A stretch of DNA of 64,000 bases, taken from assembly GCA_024529925.1 (NCBI GenBank), contig JAFEUB010001215.1, positions 372,001-436,000 on the forward strand, written 5' to 3'. Made by a program: the position numbers and the translations under genes. Within the stretch, counting starts at the first letter, position 1, and each line of letters opens with the position of its first letter. The stretch comes from Ophthalmolycus amberensis (Eukaryota; Chordata; Actinopteri; Perciformes; Zoarcidae). The notes below the pieces were generated by a model. That model saw only the letters and a list, made by a program, of their open reading frames with translations. It made no database searches and had not been told where the DNA came from. Below, piece by piece: positions 38,573-49,849 of the stretch.

Positions 38573-41490
38573 CCAACTTCACAAATGTCCCTGAGAACTG
38601 CAATAGTCATGCACACTCATTCGGCTCAGATTCTCCCCCCCCCCCCCCCCCACTCCTCCCCTATCCATACCCCGAAACCCCCGGTAGGCCCATCCTACCC
38701 CTCAGCACAACACCCGTGTGTTTGTAAACTCAGGGCAAAAGCCCAACTCATCGCCAAACTCCGGCAGAATTTATCAAATCAGAGCCGGGCCCAAAACCAT
38801 TTACCCCACCCACCCCCCCCCTCCTCCTCCTCCTCCCATACTGCGTATGCCTCTCGTACTCCTCTCAGAAGCGCTCACGCTGCCTCGCTCAGTGTGACCT
38901 CAGCCGGCATTCCTCCACTTCAAAAAACAAGGACACGCAGGAACACTCCGCCGGCTGTGGGCATATCACACCGGCGGAGGACGACGGAAGGAAACGTAGC
39001 GCCAAACCTGTGACCACAAGCCTCCTAAATCCTTTTTGACGCTTGCGTTCCCTCCGCACCACAAGATGGCAACCCCGAAAAAAAGGAACAAGGACTTCAA
39101 AAGAAGAGGAAAACGAATAATGAACCTGTTGCATGTTGTGTCTCGCAGATCGCTCCATGTAGCTTTTCAGTCATCCAGAACGTTGCCTGAAAATAGAAAC
39201 CCCGCAGCCACCCGATACGTCCCACGACATACATGGCTAAATGGGAGGGTCAATGGAAGGGGGGGGGGGAGAGAAAGGCCGAGAGAGAGAATGATAGAGA
39301 TGAAGGGGGGACAGGAACCTCTTCTAGCAGCCATGATGCCATGACTAGTGAGATTTGAAGCGGGGATTTGATACCGTAGGTCCTGTTAAGCTGTAGGCGC
39401 CACCTTGAAGTATTCCTCTGACTGATCGACTGTAACCACACATACAGCCATGTAGTAGTTTGTTCCACTCTACCGTGGCTGTGAAAGTAGTTATTAAACC
39501 TAAAATAAATCATCGCAGCTCATGACCGAAACGAATGAAAAGATGAAGGAAAAACACCATAATCGTTGCTTCCTTTTCATGCAAGGTAAATATCCAGTAT
39601 CCTCTTTATGCGTTACCAGCTCCTGTGCAGTGTATCTCTGCACATCTGGCCAAGCATGTGACCCAATAGATACATACAACATTTCTTATGGCCACACAAG
39701 CCTGAAGTATTTCATTCCTTACGTTTTGTGCTTGACTGTCTTTTGCAATTAATTTAGTTAAAGATGTATAATGAGCAGTTTTCCAGTATTAGTTGGCTGT
39801 CTTTTATTATTCTATGTTGAGTAACGATTTTACAGACCTCAAGTTGCTTTAAACATTATGCCGCACTCCCGATATCCCGATCTCAAACGGCCATAATCGC
39901 ACATGTTTCTCCGTTTCACCCCGACACAAGCTCAACACCAAAGCAATAACTAACCACAACCATCGAACTGGACCACAGAAAACCACGAGCGGAACATCCT
40001 CCAACCATGAAATCTATTGGTAGCCTTACGCTAATGACTGAGCCCTTACCTTCCGTGCGATTGGCTCCTGATCCTCTGTCAACCCATACCAGCTGACGAG
40101 CTTATTCCAACCCTCTGTGGGGACCAGGATGTAGTCGAGCTCATCGATGAGGTGCTCCTTGATGGCCAGCACATCCCCATCTAGAGGCGAGGACGGGATA
40201 AGAGCAAGGTTGAGAAACAAGCAAGCAGATACACTGTGGAGCAGCAGTTACAACAGTGAGCCAGCACTGACTGTCTCAAACGGCACAAAAAGCACAAAGA
40301 AAAAAGAAAAGGTATGCTGGAGAGCTTTCTATAAACCCCCTCAAAAGGCTGCTCTATGGAAGTCTGTCAACAATGTTGTTTTTGTTCCCTTTTCCTCTGA
40401 ACTCTTTGTTACTACTTCCAGAATAATAAAGCTGTACTGACCGGCACTCCGTGGTGTGCCACACAGTATATACAATACATTCCACATTGTGAATTAATGC
40501 CGAAGGAGGCGAAGCGTCATCCGTCTTACCTCTGAGAAGACCAGAGTTATCAACCGGTCCTGGGTAGACGTTCTGGTCCCCCATCTGGTATTTGTCCCAA
40601 CTGTCAAATCCCACATATTTCTTCCACTGTTTGAACCAGTGACTGTCCACCAGGTACCTACAGAGAGGGCAAGCAGTATTGTGATTTCAGCTCTGATGAG
40701 ACACTGATAATCAATCTAGATTGTCCAAGGGTCATGCAACAAGCTTTGAGGTGTAAACCATCGGTTTTGGAGGTTAAATGGTGATAATAGAAATACTTCA
40801 GCAGGTGAGGGATGGCTTTCTGTCAGTGCTCTCAACAAATCTGACTTCACGAGGTTAAGACAACACAGATTGATAGTTGTAACAGCCGACTTGAGTTCAG
40901 GTTGCTGCATGCCTGGCCAGCTGTTTTTGTGATTTTTGACAGGTGCTTCTTTTCCGACTCCGCCCTGCCGAAGTCGCGCCGGATGAACCCTCTGGCTGGC
41001 ACACACCACTTTAGTGGTCCGGTAGGCGAGCCAATTAGCTATTAGCGCTGCTAACTAGATTAGATTAAACAAAATGCAGCCTCATTGAGATTATGTCATT
41101 AGACGAACAGCGACATGACCATATGGAAGTAGCGAATATAACCACCACAATACGACATTTAACGTTGAAAGATATGTGGGGGACTATCGCTGTTCATTGA
41201 CAGTCTAGCGTTAGCTCAAGCACCGCTAGCATGCCAGGCTGACACACATGAAGCTGACAGGCTCCCGTTAGCTAAACCGAAGCTAACTGTCAACACGGCC
41301 CGCAACCTCAGCTTTCTTAACCCTTCATGACGTTGACAGCCTCGGCGGAGCCAGCCGACGGCCACGCGGTATCTTTGAAAAGGTTTCAGCTCAAGTCTTA
41401 CCAAGTGTCTCCCTTTCTTAGCTGTGTTTTCAACAGCGCCGCGACCTCTCCTTTCTGGGTATCCAGATCTGCCGCTCCTCCTTCCGCCAT
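26298..41490 (-). CDS. usp15: USP15, ubiquitin carboxyl-terminal hydrolase 15 (22 coding exons)
   Basis: Cysteine deubiquitinase of the USP4/11/15 family, which removes ubiquitin from signalling proteins (TGF-beta/SMAD, COP9-linked pathways). Exons 5' to 3': 41490-41402, 40657-40530, 40180-40050, 37980-37854, 37745-37600, 36994-36933, 36464-36375, 32951-32804, 32538-32365, 31819-31661, 31525-31301, 31208-31125, 30889-30795, 30407-30219, 30062-29944, 29774-29499, 29236-29166, 28687-28572, 28486-28337, 27812-27709, 27431-27343, 26687-26298; total 3162 nt, 1053 aa. DUSP domain about 1-120, UBL about 130-220. The split USP domain runs from GLCGLSNLGNTCFMNS (catalytic Cys300) through QQQDSHELLAFLLDG to GGMGGGHYTAYA (His894). 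Zinc-ribbon CxxC pairs are in CPVC and CPSC. GGMGGGH and exon 1 favour USP15 over USP4. The C-terminal tail is longer than in human (981 aa protein) because of Glu runs. Confidence 0.96.
28299..28332. repeat. (GT)n/(GA)n compound microsatellite
   Basis: A GT run passes into GA units just downstream of the USP15 exon 19 donor (exon ends at 28337 on the - strand). Confidence 0.9.
32020..32135 (+). mobile_element. 3' tail of a fish SINE/LINE-type retroelement
   Basis: The segment with GCACTTTGAATTGCC followed by GAAATGTGCTATACAAATAA and a CCTGCCTTGCC end matches the conserved 3' tail of non-LTR elements common in fish (from memory). It lies in USP15 intron 9. The 5' boundary is not clear. Confidence 0.55.
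33984..34001. repeat. G18 homopolymer
   Basis: Eighteen consecutive G in USP15 intron 7. A C12 run follows at 34194-34205. Confidence 0.9.
34675..34695. repeat. (GA)n microsatellite
   Basis: About 10 GA units in USP15 intron 7, followed by A9. Confidence 0.85.
36375..36464 (-). other. usp15: USP15 in-frame cassette exon 7
   Basis: The 90-nt exon encodes a Ser/Asn-rich linker (SGASNLSALPKISPSSLTNN region) between the UBL and catalytic domains. Exons 6 and 8 join in frame with or without it. It matches the position of the alternatively spliced linker exon that distinguishes the long and short human USP15 isoforms. Confidence 0.85.
38540..38651. repeat. (CA)n array and C17 homopolymer
   Basis: CA repeats at 38540-38569 and a C17 run at 38635-38651, both in USP15 intron 3. 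Confidence 0.9.
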
Positions 41491-41590
41491 CTTTCCTCAG
41501 ACATCACCCGCTGCATGGTGGGAAAGTGCGGGGCGTCACCGGGGCGCGTAGAGAGCGACGCCGCTGTTTCAGCCAATCAGCAGCTCACCC
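41330..41590 (-). promoter_or_regulatory. usp15: CpG-rich USP15 promoter and start region with YY1-like site and CCAAT box
   Basis: GC- and CpG-rich sequence surrounds USP15 exon 1. On the - strand AAAGATGGCGGAAG spans the start codon at 41490, matching the YY1 consensus often placed at TATA-less promoters. A CCAAT box (gccaatcag on the + strand, near 41572-41580) lies about 85 bases upstream of the ATG. No TATA box is seen. Confidence 0.5.
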
Positions 41591-42200
41591 AACAGTACAG
41601 CAGAAGCATGACACCCAGCGGTGAAATTATTCTAGAAAATGCTCTAAAACTGCTCCATCATTGTGGCTTCTTGATATCTAAGAAACTGTCTTCATCAACG
41701 ACACACCTCTTTGTCCAGCCAGGGGTATTATATAATTTGATAATTTTACGATATCATTATTTTACCCATACTGTGTGAGTTCAATGGGGTAAAATACTTT
41801 AAAGCAGTCTCATTTCATTAAGATCCTGACTAGAAATTAGGTTGTACGTTTTTTCCTTTTCCAAACAGTAAAATGCATAGTTTCTGCATTTTCCTGAGAA
41901 CAGTCTGGAAGTCGTATAAGTTGATGCCTGGTCCCCAGTATGGGAAACACAGCACTAGCATGTTGGCACCTTATGCAAACTACGCTTTTGCAAGGTCAAC
42001 GCCTGCTGTGCTCCATCACAATCCATAATGAATGTGTTAAGCAAACACAATTATGAGCATACAGTGTCATGCTCAGTCAGTCAGGCACTCCGGCAATTTA
42101 GTATTGTACTTTCATAAAGTTGGGGGACTCGGAGAGAGTTTTTTTATCAGTCTTTAATACAGCACTGCATAGCAATTATTCAAGAAAACATGAAATGTTG
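41591..42200. other. Spacer between the USP15 promoter and the SLC6A13-like 3' end
   Basis: About 600 bases of AT-rich DNA without recognisable exons. An AATAAA on the - strand at 42205-42210 probably marks the end of the SLC6A13-like transcript. Confidence 0.5.
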
Positions 42201-42204
42201 CATG

Positions 42205-42670
42205 TTTATTTAAAAACATACTTACAAGATTCACATTTGTACAGTCATATTCTGTTACAGTACAAAATATGAACCTACGTTGTATATGTCATGTTAGTCC
42301 TACAGCTACAGCAGTGCTACAGTATTATACTTTTTACTGACATATCCTTTCATTACACAGCCCATTCATGTGAAACGCAACATTTCATTTTAATTCTTGT
42401 AAATACAAAAGGGAAACTTTGCCCCAATCATTTATGATAATAAAAATATATGATACAAATATGGCTAAGTAGCCACGACGCAATGTCAGATATACAAGGA
42501 CACATATCTTACATGTAGCGGTAACAAATGGTGACCCTGTTCCATCACTGATTTTCTTAGTGTTACATTGACACAAACTTTATCCTTATTATAATGGAGG
42601 TGAGGGTGCAGCAAGTCAAGGATGGAACCAAAAACCCACATGTCTTTCCCATACACATCACCATGGGGCC
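42205..42670 (-). other. slc6a13: SLC6A13-like 3' UTR
   Basis: The non-coding region runs from the stop at 42671 to an AATAAA (- strand, 42205-42210). The length and the end are inferred from the signal only. Confidence 0.45.
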
Positions 42671-45600
42671 TCATAAGTTGGAGTCTGTCTCTGAGACTGG
42701 ATAGTAGCCGTTTCTAACCATGGCAGCGTCTCCCTCCGGAGCAAAGATGGCCAGTAAGTTCTCCTGCTCCCTCTTGGTTTTGGGTAAGGAGTCCGATGGT
42801 ATGATGAGCAGCTGGATGCGCTGTAGAAAGGTAAAACCAGTGTGAAGGAGCTCGAGTCTTTTTTGGAAAAACTTCCGAAATGGGATACGTTCAAGTCAAG
42901 TCAAAGTTCAGACGGGGTTAGGGACAAGTTCACAGGACGTCTGATTTAAGACCAAGACCAAAACTGGCACACAAATCCTTTCATAATTTAAACACATCAT
43001 CCATGGTTAGCAGGGATGCGATAACATGTATCTGATAACAGCCCCCAGCTAACTGAACAACTTGAAACAGGATCAAATGTTACCTCTCTGAATGTCCCTT
43101 GGGTGGTGCTGATCTTGTACACCATCCAAAGTGGAATGCAGACCATGGAGGCGAGAGCGAGCAGCCAGCCAATGGCATAACCCCACCAAGGGTACACATA
43201 CTCGTTGTTGTACTTTAGAGGGGTGTATTTGATGAGAGAGAAGGCAAAAGTACCCTGGAGAGACAATTAGACATGCATGACTATTGATGAAGAAGGAAGA
43301 ACTGATTTGTTTTCATGTCTAGAAGGGGAGAGCAGAGGGGAGGAGAGGAGAGGAGAGGAGAGGAGAGGAGAGGAGAGGAGAGGAGAGGAGAGGAGAGGAG
43401 AGGAGAGGAGAGGAGGCCTCAGTTGCTGTCCGCCTTTGTCATTTTTGGAAAGCCTTGATACTACTTAATTAGTTTGTTGATACTCACAATGCACGTGGCC
43501 GGGGTGAGGAACAACCAACAGTACTTGAAGTAACATCCTGGACGGTAGCCAATCATGTCCTCAATGTTATCGTAAAAGCGGTCTGCACCTGGAAAAACAC
43601 AGTAAAGACATTTCTATCTTTGTTGACAGTAATCAGGACAATTTATTCCACAGCATGTACACCGGAAAACACTCATGAGACACGTTTTTCCATTTTCACC
43701 AGTAAAAGACAGCCGTTTATGTTTTGAGGACAGCTTACCATAGACCCATGCAATGCAGATGGTTTCAAAGATGGACATGAAGAGAAGACACATGCCACTG
43801 GCTGCATAGTAATCAAAGAGCTGGAAAACATACATGCCGCCCTACAAAGATAGAGATATGAAGCACTGAGTCAAAGTTATATCTGGAAAACGTCCATGCT
43901 ACAAATTCATTTAAATTCAAGACACAATGGAAATGACTTAAACACTAGAATAAAAGTTGAATTAATGCAATTCATATGAACACATCTACCTTAAGCCAGA
44001 AATATAAACAGGAAATAAACTGAAATCAGATGAAATTGCTTGTGTGACCATTCTGGAAAGATCTTGGACTTATTATTTCCAGCAATATTTTTATATTTTT
44101 TTGTTGACTTGCAGGTGTTTTTTTTCTTGGAATGTCTGTGTTGTCTTAATTGTTGTGCATTGTCAGTACAGACGTACTGGACACACTTGGTGAGACAACG
44201 CGACATGATGGTGTCAGGGAATCAATCAAAGCACCGAGCAATACATTTTGTTTCTGTACAAAAATGCATATCAGCCTCCAGACAAATCTACTCTCCTGCT
44301 GTTGATATTTAAAGATCTACACGTTTGCAATTGAGATTTGAAACACCGAAGCCCAAAAACTGGAGACTTCTGACATGCTTGAGACTTACCTGAGACTCGT
44401 TGCACCAAACCTGACTTGCTTGTACTTACAAAATGATGACCTGTTGACACCTCTGCAGAGCATTCATGTTTCCAGCTGTGCAGAGGTGAAACCATGTCAA
44501 CTAGGTTGAGACTATGTAAGAGCGGTTTTCAGCAGAACAAGGCATCCTGTGCTGGTTTACCCCTAAACAACCATCAGGTGATATGATGAGGGAAAACACC
44601 TTAAGCATTGCAATGTTACATTTAAAAGAATATTGTTACCTTTACTGAATAATTAGGACTTAAACATGTCAGTAAAAAAACATCTTGATGCCTGCAGATG
44701 TTTGCCTGTGTGCATGGATGTCTGTGTGTGACCCCCCTACCTCCATCAGCATGATGAGGCCCATGAAGAAGGAGACGAAGACCACAGCTAACAGGAAGAG
44801 CTCCCTGCGGTTTTTACGTCTGAAGACGGCGGGGTACATGTCAACTATCGCCGTCACGAGACTCTCGACACACACAAACTGATGGGAAGGAGGGGGGGAG
44901 AGGTGTGAGGGGACGAGGGGGGGAGAGGTGTGAGCACTGATCAATAAATTAAACCTTTTTTTGTTTGTCAGCTATGATGAAGGGAAGACTTACTTCCTGG
45001 CTCAGTTAACAGCACGTGACATTTAAATCTCCGAGCAAACAGTGGTGGAGGAAGTATTTAGATCCTTTACTGAAGTAAAACTACTAATACGACACTGAAA
45101 ATACGATACAAGTACAAGTACTGCATTGTTATTTAAGTAAAAGTATATCAGTACAATCAGGACCATGTACTCATTAAAAGTCAAAGTACCACATTCAGAA
45201 AAATGTTATCATAAATACTTTATTGATCCCCAGTGGGAAATTGGTATGTTACAGTTGCTCTTATATATAAGCTCAAGGAAATGTAAAATATAGAAAGACT
45301 CTCAAATTTAAATGTTATTATGTATTATACACACTGTAAATAGTGAATACAAATGCTGAGAGGTGGGATCTATTAAGTGTGTTAAATATAAATGCAAGAA
45401 CAGTATAACTAGGAAAAAGAATATTTCTTAAAATGTAAAAATCGATTTAATCAAATTTAATCCAAATAATTAAAATAATTAAAAAGAAATGCCGCACTCT
45501 AAAATATGTGTTGTTTCTCAAGACAAAGTAAATTCACACCGTATTTCCTCAGTAATCAGTGTCATTGTAAAAAGCAAGAAGTGTTAATTAACTTGGAGGT

Positions 45601-48600
45601 ACGTACCTGACTGTCAAGCCCCAGAAAGACGATCATGATGAAGAAGAGGGCGGCCCACAGGGGAGCGAAAGGCATCATGCTCACAGCGCGGGGGTAAGCT
45701 ATGAAGGCCAGGCCAGGACCTACAGGAGGATTCATAAACAGATTATTTTCCTACTCTATTGCTATTCCTTTTTTTTTCTTCCTCGGAGCGTTTTTGAACG
45801 CAACGGGAGGAAAAGCCTCACCAGATTCTGCCACTTCTGAGATGTGAACATTCTGCTCATAGGACATGAAACCCAGGATGGAGAAGATCGCAAAGCCCGC
45901 CACAAAACTGGTGGCACTGTTCAGAAAGCACAGCGCAATGCAATCCCTGCAACAGACAGCACATGTTCCATTGTGATGGAACACAGGAGATTCATTTCAG
46001 CATCGTTAAGCTTCAGATCAACACAGCTGATCACATAAATCACACCTGATGATGAAGTTGATTTTTTGGTTCAAAATGAGAAATGAGGAAGGAACTCCTG
46101 TTCATTTGAGCGTGTATGCGTATACATTATATTTACCTACCTGTAGCAGTTATTGTTGTATTTGTTGTAGCTTCCCAGAGCAGTCAGCGACCCTAAGCAG
46201 ATGGCGTAGGAGAAGAAGATCTGGGTGCCAGCATCCATCCACACCTTACACAAGAGACAAAATACATTACATTACTTAGGTCGACGTACAAACATGTGCG
46301 TTCCACGTGTGGTTAGATAATCCATAGGAATTCACGTGCTGGCGTGTTGCCGTTCATAATCATTGACTCATGTAGTTGCACAAATGTCACACGTCTGGTA
46401 TTGGTCTGGTTTGTCTCGACATTGATTTAGGACCCAAGCTTCCACAAATACAGAGAGTGCACGATCTGTAACGAATAGACAAGTAAAGACTCGTCCCTTA
46501 TCAGGAACAAAAAAACGACTGTAAAATAGCAAAGGGAATGAAGAACCACAAACCATCAGGAGATCGAGAGAGAGGGAAATGGCAGGTTGAATTATTAGTT
46601 TTGTGTGTTTACTCTACTTTGTTTGGTTCAGTTTTGTGGCAAACTAGCGTGCGACTAAACAGGAATAAGACGACACAATACAAGCAGAATGAAAAGAGAC
46701 ACGTAAATTATTTTGGGGACTCTGCAAAAATCTTCTGATTGCCGTCGAGCACAGAGCCAGTTAAGCCTGGTTCGCTGACTGGGCCTCAGTCCTGGTAGAG
46801 CTGGTGTTTACACTCCTAGTGGTGTCCTGACCCTGCATTCAAGCCCTGCCGTGCCTGCCTCTTTCATGGAGAGCAGATGGACCCAGCAGAAACTAGGCTC
46901 CCTAGCAGAGAACCATGGGATACCTGCACGTGGTGCGCCCCTCGCCCACAGGGATCACCACGTCTTCTGAAGGCCCTCTTCGGGAATTAGTGGTTTGTTG
47001 TAATGGTGGTGAATGTGGATCTGCATTTAGGCTTTTGTTTGTAAGCTGTCTGTGTGGCATCGTTGGTACCTGTGGGTCTGCCAGGCGTCCCAGGTCTGGA
47101 TAAAGGTAGAACTGGATGCCGATCGCAGCACCAGGCAGGGTGAGGCCTCTGATCAACAGCACGATCAGCATCATATAGGGGAAGGTTGCGGTGAAGTAGA
47201 CCACCTATACAGACACACACATACGACGTTGATAAGTATGCGAACAAATAAAGAAACATCCATCCATCCGGGGTGGCGGGACGGGGGGGGCTGGAAACGC
47301 TAAATACAGAGACACGCTAAATAGAAGAATAAATACCAGATGTCATCCTTAAAGTGTCCCGAGAGCCGTCTCTGGCCAAATCAATAAATCGATAAAAAGG
47401 GTCACCAGGTCACCCACCTTTCCTGTGGATTTCACCCCCTTCCAGATACAGAAGTAGCACATGACCCAGGCGATGAACAGACACAGGGCCAGGTCCCAGT
47501 TCATTGCGCCCATGTGGTCGATGCCCGGGGAAATCCTCAGCACTCTTTTCCTGCAGAGACAAGGAAAGAAGCGCTGAGTCGACGCATCGCTGTCGCTTTC
47601 ACAACAGTGAGGTATCAACCAAGAGGAGGCGAGGCGCTCTGAAAACTCACTCCCAGAACTCGATGACGGGAGAGGTGGCATTTGGGTTGGTTGTTTGTTC
47701 GATTGAGGTGTTTCTCCTATGTAACCCCACACAGTTTTCTTGGGGGGGGGGGGGGGGGGGGGTAAGAGCAAAATGTCATTCTTAAACGTATCAAAAACAT
47801 TGGTGGAGCTCCTCGTGTATTTTAAAGTGCTCTTTGTTACCTGTGTTCCAGGTGTTGTTGCAGTGCGACCAGGCCAGGTCCCAGGAGAAGGAGTAGGACA
47901 GGTAGAAAATGCCCCAGGCAAGAACAACGATGTAGTAGAAGTTCAACAGAGTCACTATCACCTGGGTGCCATAGCCAAGACCTGCAGAATAATCAATACA
48001 AATATTCAGCAACATGTATTATAACATACATTTTAAATATCAGAATTATTCCATTTTTTCAGGTTTTAGCATCATGGCTTCATAACATTTGCTAAAGTGT
48101 GTGTATGCTTTGCCAGGATCCCTGTGTGTCCAACCTACCTTCAAACAACGGACTGATTTTCCTCCAGCAGGTAATGCCTCCCTCGCTGGTGTACTGGCCC
48201 AGGGCCACCTCCAAGAAGAAGACGGGGACGCCGCAGGTGAACAGGAAGATCAAGTAGGGGATGAAGAATGCACCTGAGTGCAGAAAAAGAGCAAAGGATT
48301 CAGGGTTAACGTAAACCCAGGGCCTTGTTGTACTGCAACAAAATGTGGACCCAAATCCAGACTGCAGCTCCAAAAGTCAGTTTGCTCGAATAAGGACCCG
48401 AGTGTCCTGCAGAAAAATGCTAATCTTAAGGAAACTGTACAAGATACAAGATTACATAATGATGACCCCTCTCTTTCATTCTTGGATTTGCTATTACTCA
48501 TTACATATTACCTACATGATTGTTTTTCCTGTACCTGATGAACAGATCACCGGATTAACCTGGTTTGAACGGACCTAAAGTACAAAAGGTAAACCGTGTA

Positions 48601-49849
48601 ACCTTTAAGAACCGCACAAGCTCAAGCCTAGATGATATAGTATTTCATGTCCAAGAGTTAATGATGTTCTCAACTATATGAAAGAATACATGCCTGAACA
48701 AACTGAAGCTGTATTATGACTCTTAATAAGACCAAGCATTAAAAAAGGCACGGAGCACAGCAAGAGGACATGGAGAAAAGTTCTTTAATTGGCATTTTGT
48801 GGCGACGTCCCGTCGGGCGGCCGAGGATGTTTGGCGTGCTCAGATTTCTGCCTCTCTGCGGGGACAGCTGCTGCCAGCACGGAGCAACAACAGCTGCCTG
48901 ACCCCGCTCGGGCCCTGAACCCTGACCCTGTCGCCCCATGGAGGGATGAAGAGGGGCGTCGCATTAAGCACCTACACAAGCATGGCCGATGGGGTCTGAG
49001 GTGGTTAAGTGTGAGACCTTGAATATATATGTTTTTACGTCTTTCACCTGAGCTCGAGTGAGTCTAAGGTTAGATTTTGATTGACAGATTCTGAAAAGGG
49101 TCCTCAGCATACTCTCAATTTCACGTCAGCTATCTTGAATCGTCCACTAATTTAGTGCATGTAAAGACATAACTGCATGGTTGACAGTAAAAGTGCACTG
49201 GAGCAATATTGAAATATTATTATTTCAGCATGAGCCTGAGATAAGTATGTAAGCTCCATTTGCACACCTCCTTCCTCCGTCCACTCACCTCCTCCATTCT
49301 TGTAGCAGAGGTACGGGAAGCGCCACATGTTGCCCAGGCCGATGATGGAGCCGGCGACGGACAAAATAAACTCCATCTTGTTGGCCCACTGGCCCCGCTC
49401 CTCCATCTTCTCCTCCGAGGGGGGCGTCTGGTCCTTGGCTTGGCTGGCGCCATTTGGGGCGCACGCTTTGGCAGCGTCACCTACAGAACAGACGAGAGAG
49501 GAAAAAAGAGGATTGCAGCAGGTTATCGAGCCCGGTCGGTGTCGATTGGTTTCCCTCTACTCAGTAACGGTCGAGATGTCCCAAAGCAAGGCACCAAAGA
49601 CACCAAACAGCTCCAGATGCAGTAAGAATAATGTACTTTTACTATATATAAGATCTGTGTGTGCAATTGGATAGATGTGAAGCATGTCATTGAAGAAAAG
49701 GAGCAGGCATGCTCTGCTTTTTAGCTCAAGAGATTTATAGCAATGCAATTCTTACATAACTGAACGAACAAAATAATTTACCAATCTTAATTGAGCTGAA
49801 AATCTCCAGATAGTCAATTTGTAAAATGCATTTACAGCTTACCCTTCAT
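42671..49849 (-). CDS. slc6a13: SLC6A13-like Na+/Cl- dependent GABA/taurine transporter (15 coding exons)
   Basis: Twelve-helix SLC6 plasma-membrane transporter of the GAT2/GAT3/BGT1/TauT group. Exons: 49849-49843, 49480-49289, 48273-48139, 47981-47841, 47738-47651, 47550-47418, 47204-47070, 46244-46141, 45946-45822, 45719-45607, 44878-44741, 43841-43739, 43588-43488, 43254-43084, 42820-42671; 1836 nt, 611 aa (human GAT2 602). TM1 reads IIGLGNMWRFPYLCYKNGGG. The EL2 loop has the Cys pair in HCNNTWNTENC and several N-glycosylation sites (NNT, NTS, NAT). TM6-8 are highly conserved (DAGTQIFFSYAICLG, SGPGLAFIAYPRAV, LGLDSQFVCVES). AFFIPYLIFLFTCGVPVFFLE and the position beside KDM5A support SLC6A13. 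Oddities: residue 47 is Ser where GAT2, GAT3 and BGT1 have Glu, and residue 54 is Met for the usual Val. The protein ends DSNL, a possible class I PDZ ligand. The start exon codes only for MK plus one base; Met28 is an alternative start. Confidence 0.93.
43336..43413. repeat. (AGGAG)n pentanucleotide tandem array
   Basis: About 15 near-perfect AGGAG units in the 233-bp intron between exons 13 and 14 of the SLC6A13-like gene, about 75 bases from the exon 13 donor. Confidence 0.95.
45045..45290. mobile_element. Composite of two dispersed fish repeats in SLC6A13-like intron 10
   Basis: From 45045 to 45190 the sequence has GGTGGAGGAAGTATTTAGAT, then repeated AAGTAAAA and AAGTACAAGTACTG motifs, typical of an abundant fish repeat (from memory). 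Directly after, TTTATTGATCCCCAGTGGGA at about 45221 matches the tail of another common fish retroelement, in reverse orientation. Neither carries an ORF; boundaries are approximate. Confidence 0.6.
47742..47762. repeat. G21 homopolymer at an exon boundary
   Basis: Twenty-one G on the + strand, that is C21 on the coding strand, directly before the AAG acceptor of SLC6A13-like exon 5 (exon starts 47738). It serves as the polypyrimidine tract. Confidence 0.9.

Noticed and set aside
47349..47927. 192-codon - strand frame across the SLC6A13-like gene
   Set aside because: It reads through the introns between exons 4, 5 and 6 and the C21 tract. Only the portion at 47418-47550 is coding in that frame, as exon 6.
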